Origin: Cytospora piceicola
Taxonomy: Eukaryota; Ascomycota; Sordariomycetes; Diaporthales; Cytosporaceae
Direction of reading: 5' to 3'
DNA length: 64,000 nucleotides
Assembly: GCA_023375675.1 (NCBI GenBank)
Contig: JALQBC010000031.1
Location: 186,001-250,000, forward strand
Part shown: piece by piece, positions 1 through 13,999 of the stretch
How positions within the stretch are numbered: the stretch's first letter is position 1
How the letters are laid out: the number at the start of each line of letters is the position of its first letter
Program-made: the position numbers and the translations under genes
Notes under the pieces: model-generated
The model's input: only the letters and a program-made list of their open reading frames with translations
Database searches by the model: none
Told to the model about the DNA's origin: nothing

Positions 1-3000
1 GATAAGTAGTTATTATAACGGTAATACTTTAAAATTATAATTTTTATTAATTATATTTTAATCTGTTATTTTTATAGTTTTATATTTTTTTACTTCGTTT
101 TTAAATAAAAACTATTAATCCTTTTAAAAACCGAGATTCTTATATAAAGGGTTATTTTATAAAAGCTTAATTAAAGTAGTTAAAAAGCCTTCGAAGTAAG
201 GATTTAATTTATAGCTAACTAAAGAATAAATATTTAAACTACTATCGAAATAGTAATAATATACCGATAAAAGGTAACCGATAAAGCAAACTTTCGAAGT
301 TTAATTAAAAAAAGCCGGCTTTAAAAAAGTAATATAGTTTTAGTTTATAACTATATAAAGAAAATATTTTATTCGAGAACTATTAAGATTACTTACTATT
401 AAAAAAAACTATTTATTATTAATTAAGTTCTATTTAAGTATACTTATCGACTCCGGATAACTAACAGGATTTTTTTTAAAAGTATAGTTTTTATTAGAAA
501 TATTAAAAAGTTTATTTAAAATACTTAAGGTTTTTAAAAACTAAAAACTCTAATATTATAAGATTAAAATAAAAATAGATAAGTTTTCTTTTTAAGTAAT
601 AAGCTTTTATTAGTTTCTTTACCTTTTATTTATAAGGTTATTAAAAGACTTTTAAAAGTTTATTAAAATAAAGTATTTATAACCGATATATTTTAAGTTT
701 TAAAACTTAATATCTTTACTTTATTTAGCTTTAATTAATTTTAAAATCTTTTAAAGATTTTAATCTTTATAGTTCCTAATATAAAGAAAGAAGATAATTT
801 AAACGACTTCGATAACTTAAACAAAATAACTATCTTTAATTCTCAACCTTAAACTTAAACAATAATAAAAGAGATATCCGAGTAAAAAAAGGCTAAGTAA
901 GATAATTAGTTTATTTAAATTTTAACACGTTAAATTAAAGATAATAATTTCCTTATATTTCTTTTATAAAATATTTATTATAAATTTTTATTTTTTTAAT
1001 ATTATTAATTCTTATTTTATTCTTTTTTCTTTTAGTTTTTATTATTTAAGAATATCTAGTTAATTCGCTTACTATTTATAGACTGTTATCTGTTTATTAT
1101 AAAACTGTTTAAATATAGTTTTCTACTGTTAATATTCCGTTTTATTACCGTTTTTCTATTACTTTTAGTTTTCCCTTATTTTTATTTTATTTCTTTTAGT
1201 TTTTATTTTATTTATATTACCTTTATTTAAGTAGTCTTATATTATAAGTATAGCTGTTAAAAAAAGGAAGGCTATTCGCAGTCTTAGTTTTTAGTTTCTA
1301 AAAAAAAGTATCGATTCCGGTATTAAAAATCTTATCTACTTTTATACGAAAATTTATTTATTTATTTATCTACCGGATTTATACCTTTATAATTAACTTT
1401 ATTTTTATATTTCTTTTATAAATTCGGTTCTTTTTAAATAGTCGTTAGTATTATAAGTTATTACTTATAATAAAACCGTTTTTTTTCGGTAATATTAACC
1501 GGTATAACTACTTTATTTTTAGTTTTATACTTTTTAAGATCTATAAAGAATAATCGAACTATAACTAAGTTATATCGGATAACTTTATATACTTTATTAT
1601 TAAATTAGTTAATCGGGCTTACTTAATTAAAGTTATAATTAATAATAGTAATTTTAAAAATATAATTAACGTAAGCCTTAAAATAAATACTAAAGTAAGA
1701 AAGATACTTAAAAAAAAGATAGTTAATATATAATCGAACTAGATCTTTATCTTTATTTTTATACTTTATATAGAAAGTATCGAAAACTTTAATATAATAG
1801 TTATAAGTATTCCGATTTCGGTAGTTAAAGAATCCGATTATTATAGCCTACTACTTTACTACCCGAGTTTTAATCCGCTCGATATATTTTCCGAATAAAA
1901 GTCTGTTAAAGAAATAAACTATAAAAGACTAATAGTTATATCTATTAGTTTTAAAGAAGTTATTAAGGTAAAAAGTAAGCCGGTCGGTAAAGGCGATAAA
2001 TACAGTAATATCTTTAATTACTTATTAATAATAGTATTAACTAAGTTTACTTTTATATTTAAAAAAAGTAATATAACTAAAAATATCGTTTCGAGTTCTG
2101 TTAAAATTATTAAAGTTATTCTTTATACTTTTAAAACTTTTAAAGATAAAAAGGTACTAAACGATATTATCTTCGATAAAAAGCCGAATAAAAGCGTAAA
2201 AGTAGATTTAAAAAGGCTATTTAAAAAAAGCTTATACTTTTAAAAAACAGTTAATATTAATAAAAGAAAAAGATATTTTAAATATATAAAAGAAGTATAT
2301 TAATAAAGTAGGTATAAGAAAAGAAAGGTTAGTTAAAGAAGAAAGTAGTTTAAAGTTAAGGTTAAAAAAAGATTAAAGAAAATTAAATCGAAAATAAAAG
2401 TATTTAGGTTTAAGTAAAAGGTAAAAGTAAATAGCTTAGTTAATTTACCTACAACTATATACTTTCTTATTATAATAAAGAAAAAAAGAACGTTTTAAGC
2501 TAATAAAAGTTTCTGTTTAATTTACTATATTTAAACGATAAGTAGTAAATAAAACTATTCTTTAAATTACCGACAGAAAGTATTTACTTTTATAAAAAAC
2601 TAAAAAGTAATATAATTATTTAGTTAATTTATTTACCTAAAGTAAATTCTTTTAGTAATACGTCTTTTATTACCGACTACCTACTTTTACGTTAAAAAAA
2701 GGCTATTTAGTTAACTTTAATCTTTATAAAAACCTTACCTTTATTTATTATTATAAAATTTTATTTTCTTTTCCTTTTATTATTAACGTCTATTTTTAAA
2801 ACCTTATATATATTTATTTACCTACTTTTTAAAAAGTCTTTTTATATATACTTATTATTTTCTTTATTAACTTTAATATACGAATTTACTTTAAGTAAAG
2901 ATAAGTTCCTTTTAATACGTTAAAAATATAGCCGACGCGAAAGCGGCTATAGGTAAAAAGCTATTTATTACTAGCTTTATCGACTTTATTAACTTAAATA

Positions 3001-5163
3001 CGAAAAGCTAAGCTTATACTTTCCGAAATATAGTCTTTTTTCTTTATATATAAGAAATAGTTTTAAATAAACCTTTTTTTTTAAAGCTTTAAATATAAGT
3101 AACTAAATAGCTAAAGGATTAATTAAATAATACTTCTTAAGACTTTCTCTTTATATATTTTATTAGCGTTTTATTTTTAAATCTGATTTTTATAAATACC
3201 TTTTTAGCCTTTATAATTTAAAAGGATATCTCCGAAAGAGAAAAGAATTAAGATTCCCTCTTATATTAACAGGAATACGTTACTTCGCTTAATACCTTTA
3301 AGAAGAGATTTAGATTAATAACTCTTAACTTAAGATAAGAGATCCGAATAACTTACTTAAGCTAAATACTAATAGTTAAAATCTAAACTTAATTAAAAAG
3401 CAGCTTATTTTCTAAGTAGTTAATAATATTAAAGGTAAGTAAAAGTATTTTTTTAATATAATTAACTTTATTAAAAAACTTATATCGTCGATACCGACTA
3501 ATAAGTTACTATAATAAGAAATACTAATATCCGAAGAATTATTATAAACTTTTTTTAGAATATAATTAAAAATAACGGCTTACGTTCTTTTATTTTAACT
3601 AAGCTTTTCGAAACCTTTTATACCGCCTGCTTTCGCTTTAAGAATAGTAGCTATAATAGCTTTATAGTTATAAAAACCTTTTAAATAAAGATTTTAAAGT
3701 ATAAAGAATTTATTAACCGAGGTAATTATATTAGATATATAAACTAAACGGCTATAAAATATATTATTTACTCATTAATAGAAAATAAATTTAACGTTAT
3801 TTTAAGGATTTATATTAAGATATATTATCGAAAGCTCGGATATAAACTAAGTTATATATATTAGTTAAAGATACTAACGATTATATTTTAAAACGCGGTA
3901 TTTTAAAAAGATATTAAGTAGTACTACTTAAATAGTTCTTTTATTAAATATTATAAGAGCGATATAATTATCTTTAATAAAAATAAACTTAAAGTACTTT
4001 ATAGTAATATAAACTTTTTTTTCGGCCGATTAGTATATAAAGTAAGCCGGACTATTATATTAGCTACGATAAGCTATTGTTTTAAATAATTGTTTTTTAG
4101 ACCTTTTAAATCGATATTTTTATATTTTATCTTATTAAATATCGAGAAAAGAAGTACTTTTTAAAATCTTTCTTTTAATAATTAACGCTATTTTAGTTTT
4201 TAATTCTATATACCGATTTTATTTAAATATAGTACTATTATAGAAATATTATAGTCTTTTTTAGCGGTAACTATCTGTTAACTTTTAAGTAGTTAAGTTA
4301 GTCCGGAACTTAAAGAATAAAAAAACCGAAATATTACTTCGGTTCTTTTTAGCTTTAATTAATTTTAATCTTAAGTTATTAAACGATATACGTTTTATAA
4401 TCGTGTTATAATAAACTTAAAGATTTTAATATACTTAAATTTCTTTTTATAAAACGTTAATAGTAAAAGAAAGGTTCTGATTATAAATATTAACTACTTT
4501 CTAGCTATAAGTAATAGTTAGTATTAATTCCGATACGTTAAAGTAATAAAGGTATACTATGTTTAATAAGCTTATATCGATCGATATAATATAAAAGTAA
4601 AAAAATAATAAAAAAGGTATACCGGATAAATAGGCGATATACGTTAAGATTAAAGTTAATTATTTAGTAGTTTTTATATAGGAAAAGAAAATAAACCGGG
4701 TAGTAAAGTAAGTTTAAAATATAGCTTTACTAAAGCTCGAGTTAAAGTTAGCTGTTTTTCGTTTAAAGTTTTACAATAATTTTATATTTTTTTTATATTT
4801 TAAAGTTATTTAAAAAAGGAATATTTAATAGTTTAAGTCTTTAAACCGTTAAAAAAGGCTTAACGTAGTAGCTAATAGTACTAAACCTACTAACCTTATA
4901 TCGATATTTTTTAAAAGGTATCTCGAGTGTTTATTTTAATTACTCTTTTTACTTAAATAAGAATAATATATAACGAAGTTTTACTACTTATACTTATTTT
5001 AACGTAATCAGACTTAAATATTATTCCTTTCGTCTTTTTGCTTTTATTTCTATAGCCGACGGTCGTTCGAAAGTATAAGCCTTCGGGCTTACTTTTAATT
5101 AACCTTAACGTAGTAAGGCCGGTAGCTTTTAGTCTTTTATAAGGGTTACTTGCCTCTGCGATA
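1..5163 (+). mobile_element. RIP-degraded Ty3/gypsy-type element, 3' part (left copy, cut by window start)
   Basis: This stretch is extremely AT-rich, has stops in all frames, and matches 9247-14411 base for base at an offset of about 9,247, with scattered differences that are mostly C/T or G/A. That pattern is typical of repeat-induced point mutation in fungi. Position 1 falls inside the integrase region, judging from the equivalent position in the right-hand copy. The copy ends in a candidate LTR at 4753-5163 which also serves as the 5' LTR of the next copy. No intact gene remains. The plus orientation follows from the pol frames of the right copy. The tandem relationship is directly visible; the RIP mechanism is inferred from composition and mutation type. 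Confidence 0.85.
4753..5163 (+). repeat. Candidate LTR (5' LTR of the full copy, 3' LTR of the left copy)
   Basis: It begins TGTTTTTCG and ends TCTGCGATA, the last bases being a probable RIP change of CA to TA. It matches 14000-14411. The block 4771-4995 is almost identical to 14018-14242, while sequence outside it differs at roughly one base in ten by eye. A primer-binding site could not be recognised. Confidence 0.6.
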
Positions 5164-5449
5164 TTATAATCTTATAGATAACTTTAATAGCGATAATATA
5201 AATATCGGGTCGATTTAAGCGGTTGTTAATTAAAGCAGTATTTTAAATATATCTTTTAAATATATACCGCTTAAAAAGCTAACTATTACCGCTCTTCCGA
5301 TAACAATTTCTAATATTAAAAAGTAAGGAAAAGTTCTTAACGCTAATAATTAAGCTTAAATTAATAATAATACCGCTAAAAGACGAAAGATTACTTAAGT
5401 CGAAAATAAAGTTTTAAAAACCGCTACTCGAAGTATTCCGATATTTAAA

Positions 5450-8400
5450 AACTAAGTTAAAAAAAAGGCTAAAGAGAATAATATTAACTAGCCGTCTTTA
5501 AAAAAAAACCTATAAATAAAAATATAAAACGTTATCTTAAACTTTAAAAAAATATTAATTAATCGGTTTTTCTATACTTTTAAAAAATATACTTAAAATA
5601 AAATCTTTTAAATACGCTCCGATTTTAAAAATAGTATTATTTATTATATTTAAATATTTTAAAATAATAAGATAAAGATTATTTATCTTAATTATAAAAA
5701 AAGCTAAAACCCGAATAACAGAATAAATAATTAACCTAAAGCTTTAAATATAATAATAATCCGATAAAAAGATAAATCCTTATAATAAAACTAGCTTAGT
5801 TTCGACTCGATTAAGTCTTTCTTTAAAAACTAAAAAGTTTTTAATACTTAAATTAGTATAATTAAAGTATATCTTTACTAAAGAATTATTAATATAAATA
5901 CTTATACCGAAAGACTTTAAAAAAGTATCGTTTCGGTTTATTACCTTACTATCCGAATCGGATCTAAAGGTAGTAATACTTAGCTATTAATACTTAATAC
6001 TAAAGCTAAACTTAACTTTTTAAAAATAAGTATTTATAATAAATATAGACTTTTAGTTATTTAAACCGATATCGGTTTTTAAATATATAATAAAAAAAAG
6101 ATTAACTTTTTAAACGTTTTTAAAACCCTAGTTTAAATCGAAGGTTATTATAAGTAAGTTGTCTTTTATATAATAAAAAACCGAATTATAAAGATAAACT
6201 ATAATATTTTTCTTAAGATATTATTTATTTTTTAAATAAAGCTTACTTTCGAATATTTATTTAATAACTTACTTAAAGCTAATTTTCGTTTTAATAGTAT
6301 TAGACTAATCGTTATAATAAAAAGTAAGCTTAAAACTTTTATTTAAGTTAACTTTTATTCGGAAAGTAAGCTTAAAAAAAACTAAAGCTTAATAGTTATA
6401 CTTCCGAAAAGTATAACGTTATTAATAATAAAAACGTCTTTACTTAAGTTTCCGACTAACTTAAACTAAGTAATATTCCTATTTTTTCTTTATCCGATAA
6501 AAATATACTTATATTTATTTTAGTAATATTTAAAGTAGTTAAAATAAAACTTATAGATATATACTTTTTTATTTAATAAAAAAAAAACTACTATTACTTT
6601 TATAGTTAATATAAACGATAAACTAAAAAACTATAAAAAAAAAGTTTTAATTTACTTCTTTTTTAAAAATAAATATATTAAGCTATTAAAAAGTTAATAA
6701 AAATAGTTAATACCTTTTATAAAAAAGTTACTTTTAAAGTTAAACCGGTTAATAATTTAAAACCGAACGGCTTTATTTTAAAAAGAGATTTAATATAGAA
6801 AATAAAAAAAGTTAAAACGGTTAAAGCTAATTAAGTTAAATTATCGTTTAATAAATATAACTTTTAAATTTAGCCGAAGTTTTTAAATATTAAGCTTAAA
6901 AGCTAATTAATAAAAAAGAAGTAAAAAAAAATATTAAAAACTAATTATAATAATCTTAATCTAACTAAAATAAAAATATTCTAATATATATTAATTAATT
7001 AAGAAAAGAATTTAGTATAAAATTAATTTAAGATTAAAAAAATTATTAAAAAAGTTACTTCTTTTTAAGTTATTCGAACCGTTCTTTATAACGTCTTTTA
7101 GTTAAAAAATATCCCGATTTTTTATATTTTTAAATTAAAAACTTTAAAGCTATTTAAAAAACGTTTAAGAAAACGGATTATTAAGAATAATTATAATTTA
7201 TACTATAATTATTAGTTTTTAGTTTAAAAAAAAGATAATAGCCTTCGTTTTATTAATAATATTTAAAAGTATAATACGTTTATAATTAAAAACGCTTTTA
7301 TACCGTTAATAGCTAATTAATTCTTTAAAGAGTTTATAATATATAAGATTTTATTTTTCTTCGACTTCTTTTTTAAATATAATTAAGTTAAGCTTTATCC
7401 GAATAGTTAAGATATAATAACGTTTACTACTCTTTTAAATCTTTTCCGGATATATACTTTACCGATAAAAATAATAAACTTTATTATTTAATTTATAAAA
7501 ATTATAGTTTAATTATTATATAACTTAATTCCTTATATTTATTAAGCTTTTTTTAACGATATCGTTATTAAAAGTCCGAAATTAACTTACTTAGATAAAA
7601 TATTAAAAAAACTTTTAAGTATCTACCGTTACGTTATAAAATATATTTATAACCTTAATTAAGTCTTTTTTAATACCGAACTAATAAAAGTAACGATTTT
7701 AGGTATTAAATCTAAATAGTATCGAAAGCAAATAAATATTATCGGTTATATATATAAATCGATTAAACGTTCTTTTTAATTAAAAAAGATTTAAAAGATT
7801 AAAAGCTAAACAGTTTATAATAATTTTAAAAACTTCTGATTATTTTTAAAAATAGTTATTTACTATAACTATTAAATCTAAAACTTTGTTATTATCGCTT
7901 AACTACTTTATAACTTAATAAAGAAAAACGTTCTATTCTAATAAGAAAAAGCTTAATAAATCGTTATAAAAAAGTTAATTAACGCGTTAGTTAATAAACT
8001 AGTTATTATTAAAATTAATTACTTACTTAGTATTAAAGCTATTATTTTAATAATCGATATTAGTTTAGTTAAGTAAAAAGCCGTTTTAATATAAAAGGTT
8101 AAAGGTTACCGAAAACTAGCTTACTTTAAAAGTAGTTTTTAAACTTAAGCTAAATAAAAGTATAATATTATAAAAAGAAAGTATTAGATAGCCTTTTACG
8201 CTTTTTAGCGATTTTATTAATATTTTTTTAAATATTATTTTATTTTAAAGATAGATATATAAGTTTTTATTAATTAAATTAATAAAAGGATATCGGATAT
8301 CTTAAACGCTTTAATAAGTCGTTAGATCGCTATTATTAAGATTTTCGATTTTATTATTAAGTATATTTCCGGAATAAAAAATCTTATTACCGATATACTT

Positions 8401-9720
8401 TTTTAGCTATTAATTTTTAAAGCCTTAACCGAAAATCCGGAAAAAAACCTTAATAACTAATATAATACTTAAATTAATATAATACTAATAAAAAAGATCT
8501 TAAACCCGAAGTTAATTTAGTCTAATAAATCTCTATAATATATAAGGTTTTTTACTACCGGTATTATTCTTTAAAAGATATAGAGATAAGCCGTTAAACG
8601 ATTTAAAAATAAAACGTTAAAATATTAAGTAATTAATTATACCTTTTAAAAATAAAAAGAGAAGAAGCTTTTACGCCAGTATATTATTAATAATTTTAAC
8701 TTTTAATAGAAAATTCTTTAAATTTATTATAAGAAATTCGGATATAAAGGCTATAATATAATATTCGTTAAGCTTAAAAAACTATACTTTTAAAAATAGT
8801 TTTAGTTAAACGTTACCGAAGCTATTTAAACTTATCTTAAGTATAATAAATATAACTTAAAACTTTAAAATAAAGGTATTTATCTTATAGTTTCCGAATA
8901 ACTATTCGAAAAAATTAAAGTTAATATTTAATATATACCTAATAATTAAAGCTATTAATTTCTTACTAAAGTCTAATATAATTTAACAAGATACGTAATT
9001 ACTAAACTAATAAAGAAATCAGATTTACCGATAATAAAGAGATTCTTTTAAAAAAACATTATTCTTATTTATAGATATTTATTATTTATTAATATTAACG
9101 AAAAACTAAAGAATAAAAGAGAATTTAAAACTACTATTAAATAACTTAATATTCCTTTTATTTAAATTTCGCCTTATAATCCTTTAACTTAAAAGATCGT
9201 CGAAAAAAGGTATTACTTTATTATTAACGTCTTAATTAAAATAATAAATAGACGAATATTATAATAGTAGTATTTTAAAATTATAATCTTTATTAATTAT
9301 ACCTCGATCCGCCGTTCTTATAGTTTTATACCTTTTTACCTTATCTTTAAATAAGAATTATTAATTTTTTTAAAAACCGAGATTCTTATATAGAAAGTCG
9401 TTTTATAAAAGCTTAATTAAAGTAGTTAAAAAGCCTTTAAAGTAAAGATTTAATTTATAACTAACTAAAAAGTAAATATTTAAACTATTATCGAAGTAAT
9501 AATAATATACTAATAAAAGGTAGCCGATAAAGTAAACTCTCGAAGTTTAATTAAAGAAAGCCGGCTTTAAAAAAGTAATATAGTTTTAGTTTATAACTAT
9601 ATAAAAAAAATATCTTATTCGAAGACTACTAAAATTATTTACTATTAAAAGAGGCTATTTATTATTAATTAAGTTTTACTTAAGTACGTTTATCGACTCC
9701 GGATAACTAATAAAATTCTT
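5450..9720 (+). pseudogene. Ty3/gypsy gag-pol remnant (RT, RNase H, integrase)
   Basis: The plus-strand frame of 7355-7775 reads like fungal Ty3/gypsy reverse transcriptase: an FDFF-KYNQ-like stretch, then ND-I-IKSPK-TY near 7553, corresponding to the catalytic (F/Y)xDD region. At 8040-8410 an IDIS start, a KYN-IKR segment and a distal FDF-IKHISG-KN--TD-LSR block match the RNase H domain and its tail. At 8735-8860 a KFGYKG...Y...C..C-like zinc-finger frame opens the integrase, and VEK-Y near 9190 matches the region of the third catalytic residue. The frame is interrupted by many TAA/TAG codons produced by C-to-T type change. The upstream 5450-6700 is presumed gag and protease by position only. 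Family assignment is from motif order and conserved spacing. Confidence 0.75.
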
Positions 9721-9899
9721 TTTAAAGGTATATTCTTTATTAAAAATATTAAAAAGTTTATTTAAAATACCTAAAGTTTTTAAAAACTAAAGATTCTAAT
9801 ACTATAAAATTAAAGTAAAAATAAATAAGTTCCTTCTTTAAGCGATAAGCTTTTATTAGTTTCTTTACCTTTTATTTATAAAGCTGTTAAAAGACCTTT

Positions 9900-12800
9900 A
9901 AAAGTTTATTAAGATAAAGTACTTATAACCGATATATTTTAAGTTTTAAAACTCGATATTTTTACTTTACCTAGCCTTAGTTAATTTTAAAATCCTTTAA
10001 AAATTTTAATCTTTATAGTTCCCGATATAAAAGAAAAAGATAATTTAAATAACTCCGATAACTTAAATAAAGTAACTATTTTTAATTCTCGACTTTAAAC
10101 TTAAACGATAATAAAAAAAAAATTTAAATAAAAAAAAGCTAAATAAGATAATTAGTTTATTTAAATTTTAATACGTTAAATTAAAAATAATAATTTCCTT
10201 ATATCTCTTTTATAAGATATTTATTATAAACTTTTACTTCTTTAATATTACTAATTCCTATCTTATTTTTTTTTCTTTTAGTTTTTATTATTTAAAAATA
10301 TTTAGTTAATCCGCTTACCGTTTATAAACCGTCGCTTATTTATTATAAAACCGTTTAAATATAGTTTTTTACCGTTAATATTTTATTTTATTACTGTTTT
10401 TTTATTACTTTTAGTTTTCTTTTATTTTTATTTTATTTTCTTTAGTTTTTATTTTATTTATATTATATTTATTTAAGTAGCTTTATATTATAAGTATAAC
10501 TATTAAAAGAAAGAAGACCGTTTATAATCTTAGTTTTTAGTTTTTAAGAAAAAACATCGATTTTAATACTAAAAATCTTATCTACCTTTATATAAAAATT
10601 CATTTACCTATTTATCTGTTAAATCTATACCTTTATAATTAACTTTATTCTTATATTCCTTTTATAAATCCGGTTTTTTTCGGATAGCCGTTAGTATTAT
10701 AAGTTATTATTTATAATAAAACCGTTTCTCTTTAGTAATATTAACCGATATAACTACCTTATCTTTAGTTTTATATTTTTTAAAATTTACGAAAAATAAT
10801 TAAGCTATAGCTAAGTTATATCGAATAATCTTATATACTTTACTATTAAATTAGTTAATCGAGCTTATCTAATTAAAATTATAATTAATAATAGTAACTT
10901 TAAAAATATAATTAATATAAGCTTTAAAATAAATATTAAAATAAGAAAAATATTTAAAAAAGAAATAGTTAATATATAATTAAACTAAATCTTTATCTTT
11001 ATCTTTATACTTTATATAAAAAATACCGAAAACTTTAATATAATAGTTATAAGTATTCTAATTTCGGTAGCTAAAAAATCCGATTACTATAATCTATTAC
11101 TTTACTACTTAAGTTTTAATCCGCTCGATATATCTTCCGAATAAAAGTTTACTAAAGAAATAAACTATAAAAGGCTAATAGTTACGTTTATTAGTTTTAA
11201 TAAAGTTATTAAAGTAAAAAGTAAGCCGGTCGGTAAAGGTAATAAATATAATAATATCTTTAATCGCCTACTAATAATAATATTAACTAAGTTTACTTTT
11301 ATACTTAAAAAAGGTAATATAATTAAAAATATTATCTCGAGTTTTATTAAAATCGTTAAAGTTATTCTTTATACTTTTAAAACTTTTAAAAATAAAAAAG
11401 TATTAAATAGTATTATCTTTAATAAAAAGCCGAATAAAAGTATAAAAGTAAATTTAAAAAAGCTACTTAAAAAAAGCTTACGCTTTTAAAAAATAGTTAA
11501 TACTAATAAAAGAAGAAAATATTTTAAATATATAAAAAAAGTATAGTAATAAAGTAAATATAAAAAAAAAAAGGTCGGTTAAAAAAAAAAGTAGTTTAAA
11601 GTTAAAGTTAAAAAAAGATCGAAGAAATTAAATTAAAAATAAAAGTATTTAAGTTTAAGTAAAAAGTAAAAGTAAATAGCTCGGCTAATTTATTTATAAC
11701 CGTATACTTTCTTATTATAATAAAGAAGAAAAGAACGTTTTAAGCTAATAAAAGTTTTTATTTAATTTACTATACTTAAATAATAAATAATAAATAAAAC
11801 TATTTTTTAAGTTACCGATAGAAAGTATTTACTTTTATAAAAAACTAAATAATAATATAATTACTTAGTTAATTTATTTACTTAAAGTAAATTCTTTTAA
11901 TAATACGCCTTTTATTACCGACTACCTGCTTTTACGTTAAAAGAAGACTATTTAATTAACTTTAATTTCTATAAAAACTTTACTTTTATTTATTGTAACG
12001 AAATTCTATCTTCTTTTCTTTTTACTATTAACGCTTACCTTTAAAACCTTATATATATTTACCTACTTACTTTTTAAAAAGTTTTTTTATATATATCTAT
12101 TATCTTTTTTATTAACTTTAATATATAAATTTATTTTAAATAAAAATAAGTTTTTTTCGGTATATTAAAAATATAGCCGACACGGAAACAGCTATAGGTA
12201 AAAAGCTATTTACTACTAACTTTATTAACTTTACTAACTTAAATATAAAAAGCCGGGCTTATATTTTCCGGAATATAGTCTTTTTTTTTTATATATAAAA
12301 AATAGTTTTAAATAAACTTCTTTTTTTTAAAGCTTTAAATATAAATAACTAAATAGCTAAAGAATTAGTCGAATAATACTTTTTAAAACTTTCTTTTTAT
12401 ATATCTTACTAACGTTTTATTTTTAAATTTAATCTTTATAAACACCTTTTTAGCTTTTATAATTTAAAAGGATATCTTTAAAGAAAAAAAAAACTAAAAT
12501 TCCCTTTTATACTAATAGGAATACGTTACTTCGCTTAATATCTTTAAAAAAAGATTTAAATTAATAACTTTTAACTTAAAATAAAAGATCCGAATAACTT
12601 ACTTAAGTTAAACACTAATAGTTAAAATCCGAACTTAATTAAAAAACGGTTTATTTTTTAAGTAGTTAATAATATTAAAAGTAAGTAAAAGTGTTTTCTT
12701 TAATATAACTAACTTTATTAAAAAGCTTATATCGTCGATATCGATTAATAAATTACTATAATAAGAAATACTAATATTTAAAAAGTTATTATAAACTTTT

Positions 12801-13999
12801 TTTAAAATATAATTAAAAACAGCGACTTATATCTTTTTATTTCGACTAAGCTTTTTAAAACTTCTTATACTGCTTACTCTTACTTTAAGAATAATAACTA
12901 TAATAGCTTTATAGTTATAAAAACCTTTCGAATAAAAATTCTAAAGTATAAAGAATTTATTAACTAAGGTAATTATATTAGATATATAAACTAAATAGCT
13001 ATAAAATATATCGCTTATTTATTAATAGAAAATAAATTTAGCGTTACTTTAAGAATTTATATCGAAATATATTACTAAGAGCTCGAATATAAACTAAGTT
13101 ATATACGTTAACTAAAAATGCTAATAATTATATTCTAAAACGTAATATCTTAAAAAGATATTAAATAGTATTACTTAAATAGTTCTTTTATAAAATATTA
13201 TAAAGGCGATATAATTATCTTTAATAAAGATAGACTTAAAGTACTTCGTAGTAATATAGACTCTTTTTTCGGCCGATTAGTATATAAAATAAACCGGACT
13301 ATTATATTAACTATAATAAGCTACTATTTTAAATAATTATCTTTTAAACCTTTTAAATCGATATTTTTACGCTTTATCCTATTAAATATCGAAAAAAGAA
13401 GTACTTTTTAAAATCTTTCTTTTAATAATTAACGTTACCTTAGTCTTTAATTCTATATACCGATCTTATTTAAATATAATACTGTTATAAAGATATTATA
13501 GTTTTCTTTAATAGTAACTATTCGTTAACCTTTAAATAGTTAAGTTAATCTAAAACTTAAAAAATAAAAAAACCGGAATATTACTTTAGTTTTTTCTAGT
13601 CTTAATTAATCTTAACCTTAAATCGTTAAATAATATACGTTTTATAATTATATTATAATAAATTTAAAAATTCTAATATACCCGGGTTTTTTTTTATAAA
13701 ACGTTAATAATAAAAGAAAGGTTCTAATTATAAATATTAACTACTTTTTAACTATAAGTAATAGTTAGTATTAATTCCGATATACTAAAGTAATAAAAAT
13801 ATACTATACTTAATAAGCTTATATCGATCGGTATAATACGAAAGTAAAAAAGTAGTAAGAAAAGTATACCGGATAAATAAGCGATATATACTAAAATTAA
13901 AGTTAATTATTTAATAATCTTTATATAAGAAAAGAAGATAAACCGAGTAATAAAGTAAGTTTAAAATATAGTTTTATTAAAGCTCGAGTTAAAGTTAGT
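9900..13999 (+). other. Unassigned 4-kb internal region of the retroelement with coding-like frames
   Basis: This stretch lies between the end of pol and the 3' LTR and is repeated at 650-4750 in the left copy. The plus-strand frame at about 10991-11489 (1744-2242 in the left copy) stays open for roughly 165 codons with a single stop, far longer than expected at this AT content. A second frame near 12950-13330 (3705-4080) keeps the same residues in both copies, including a FFGRLVYK segment. No domain was recognised. It may be a third open reading frame of the element, or a second element nested before the tandem duplication. Confidence 0.5.
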
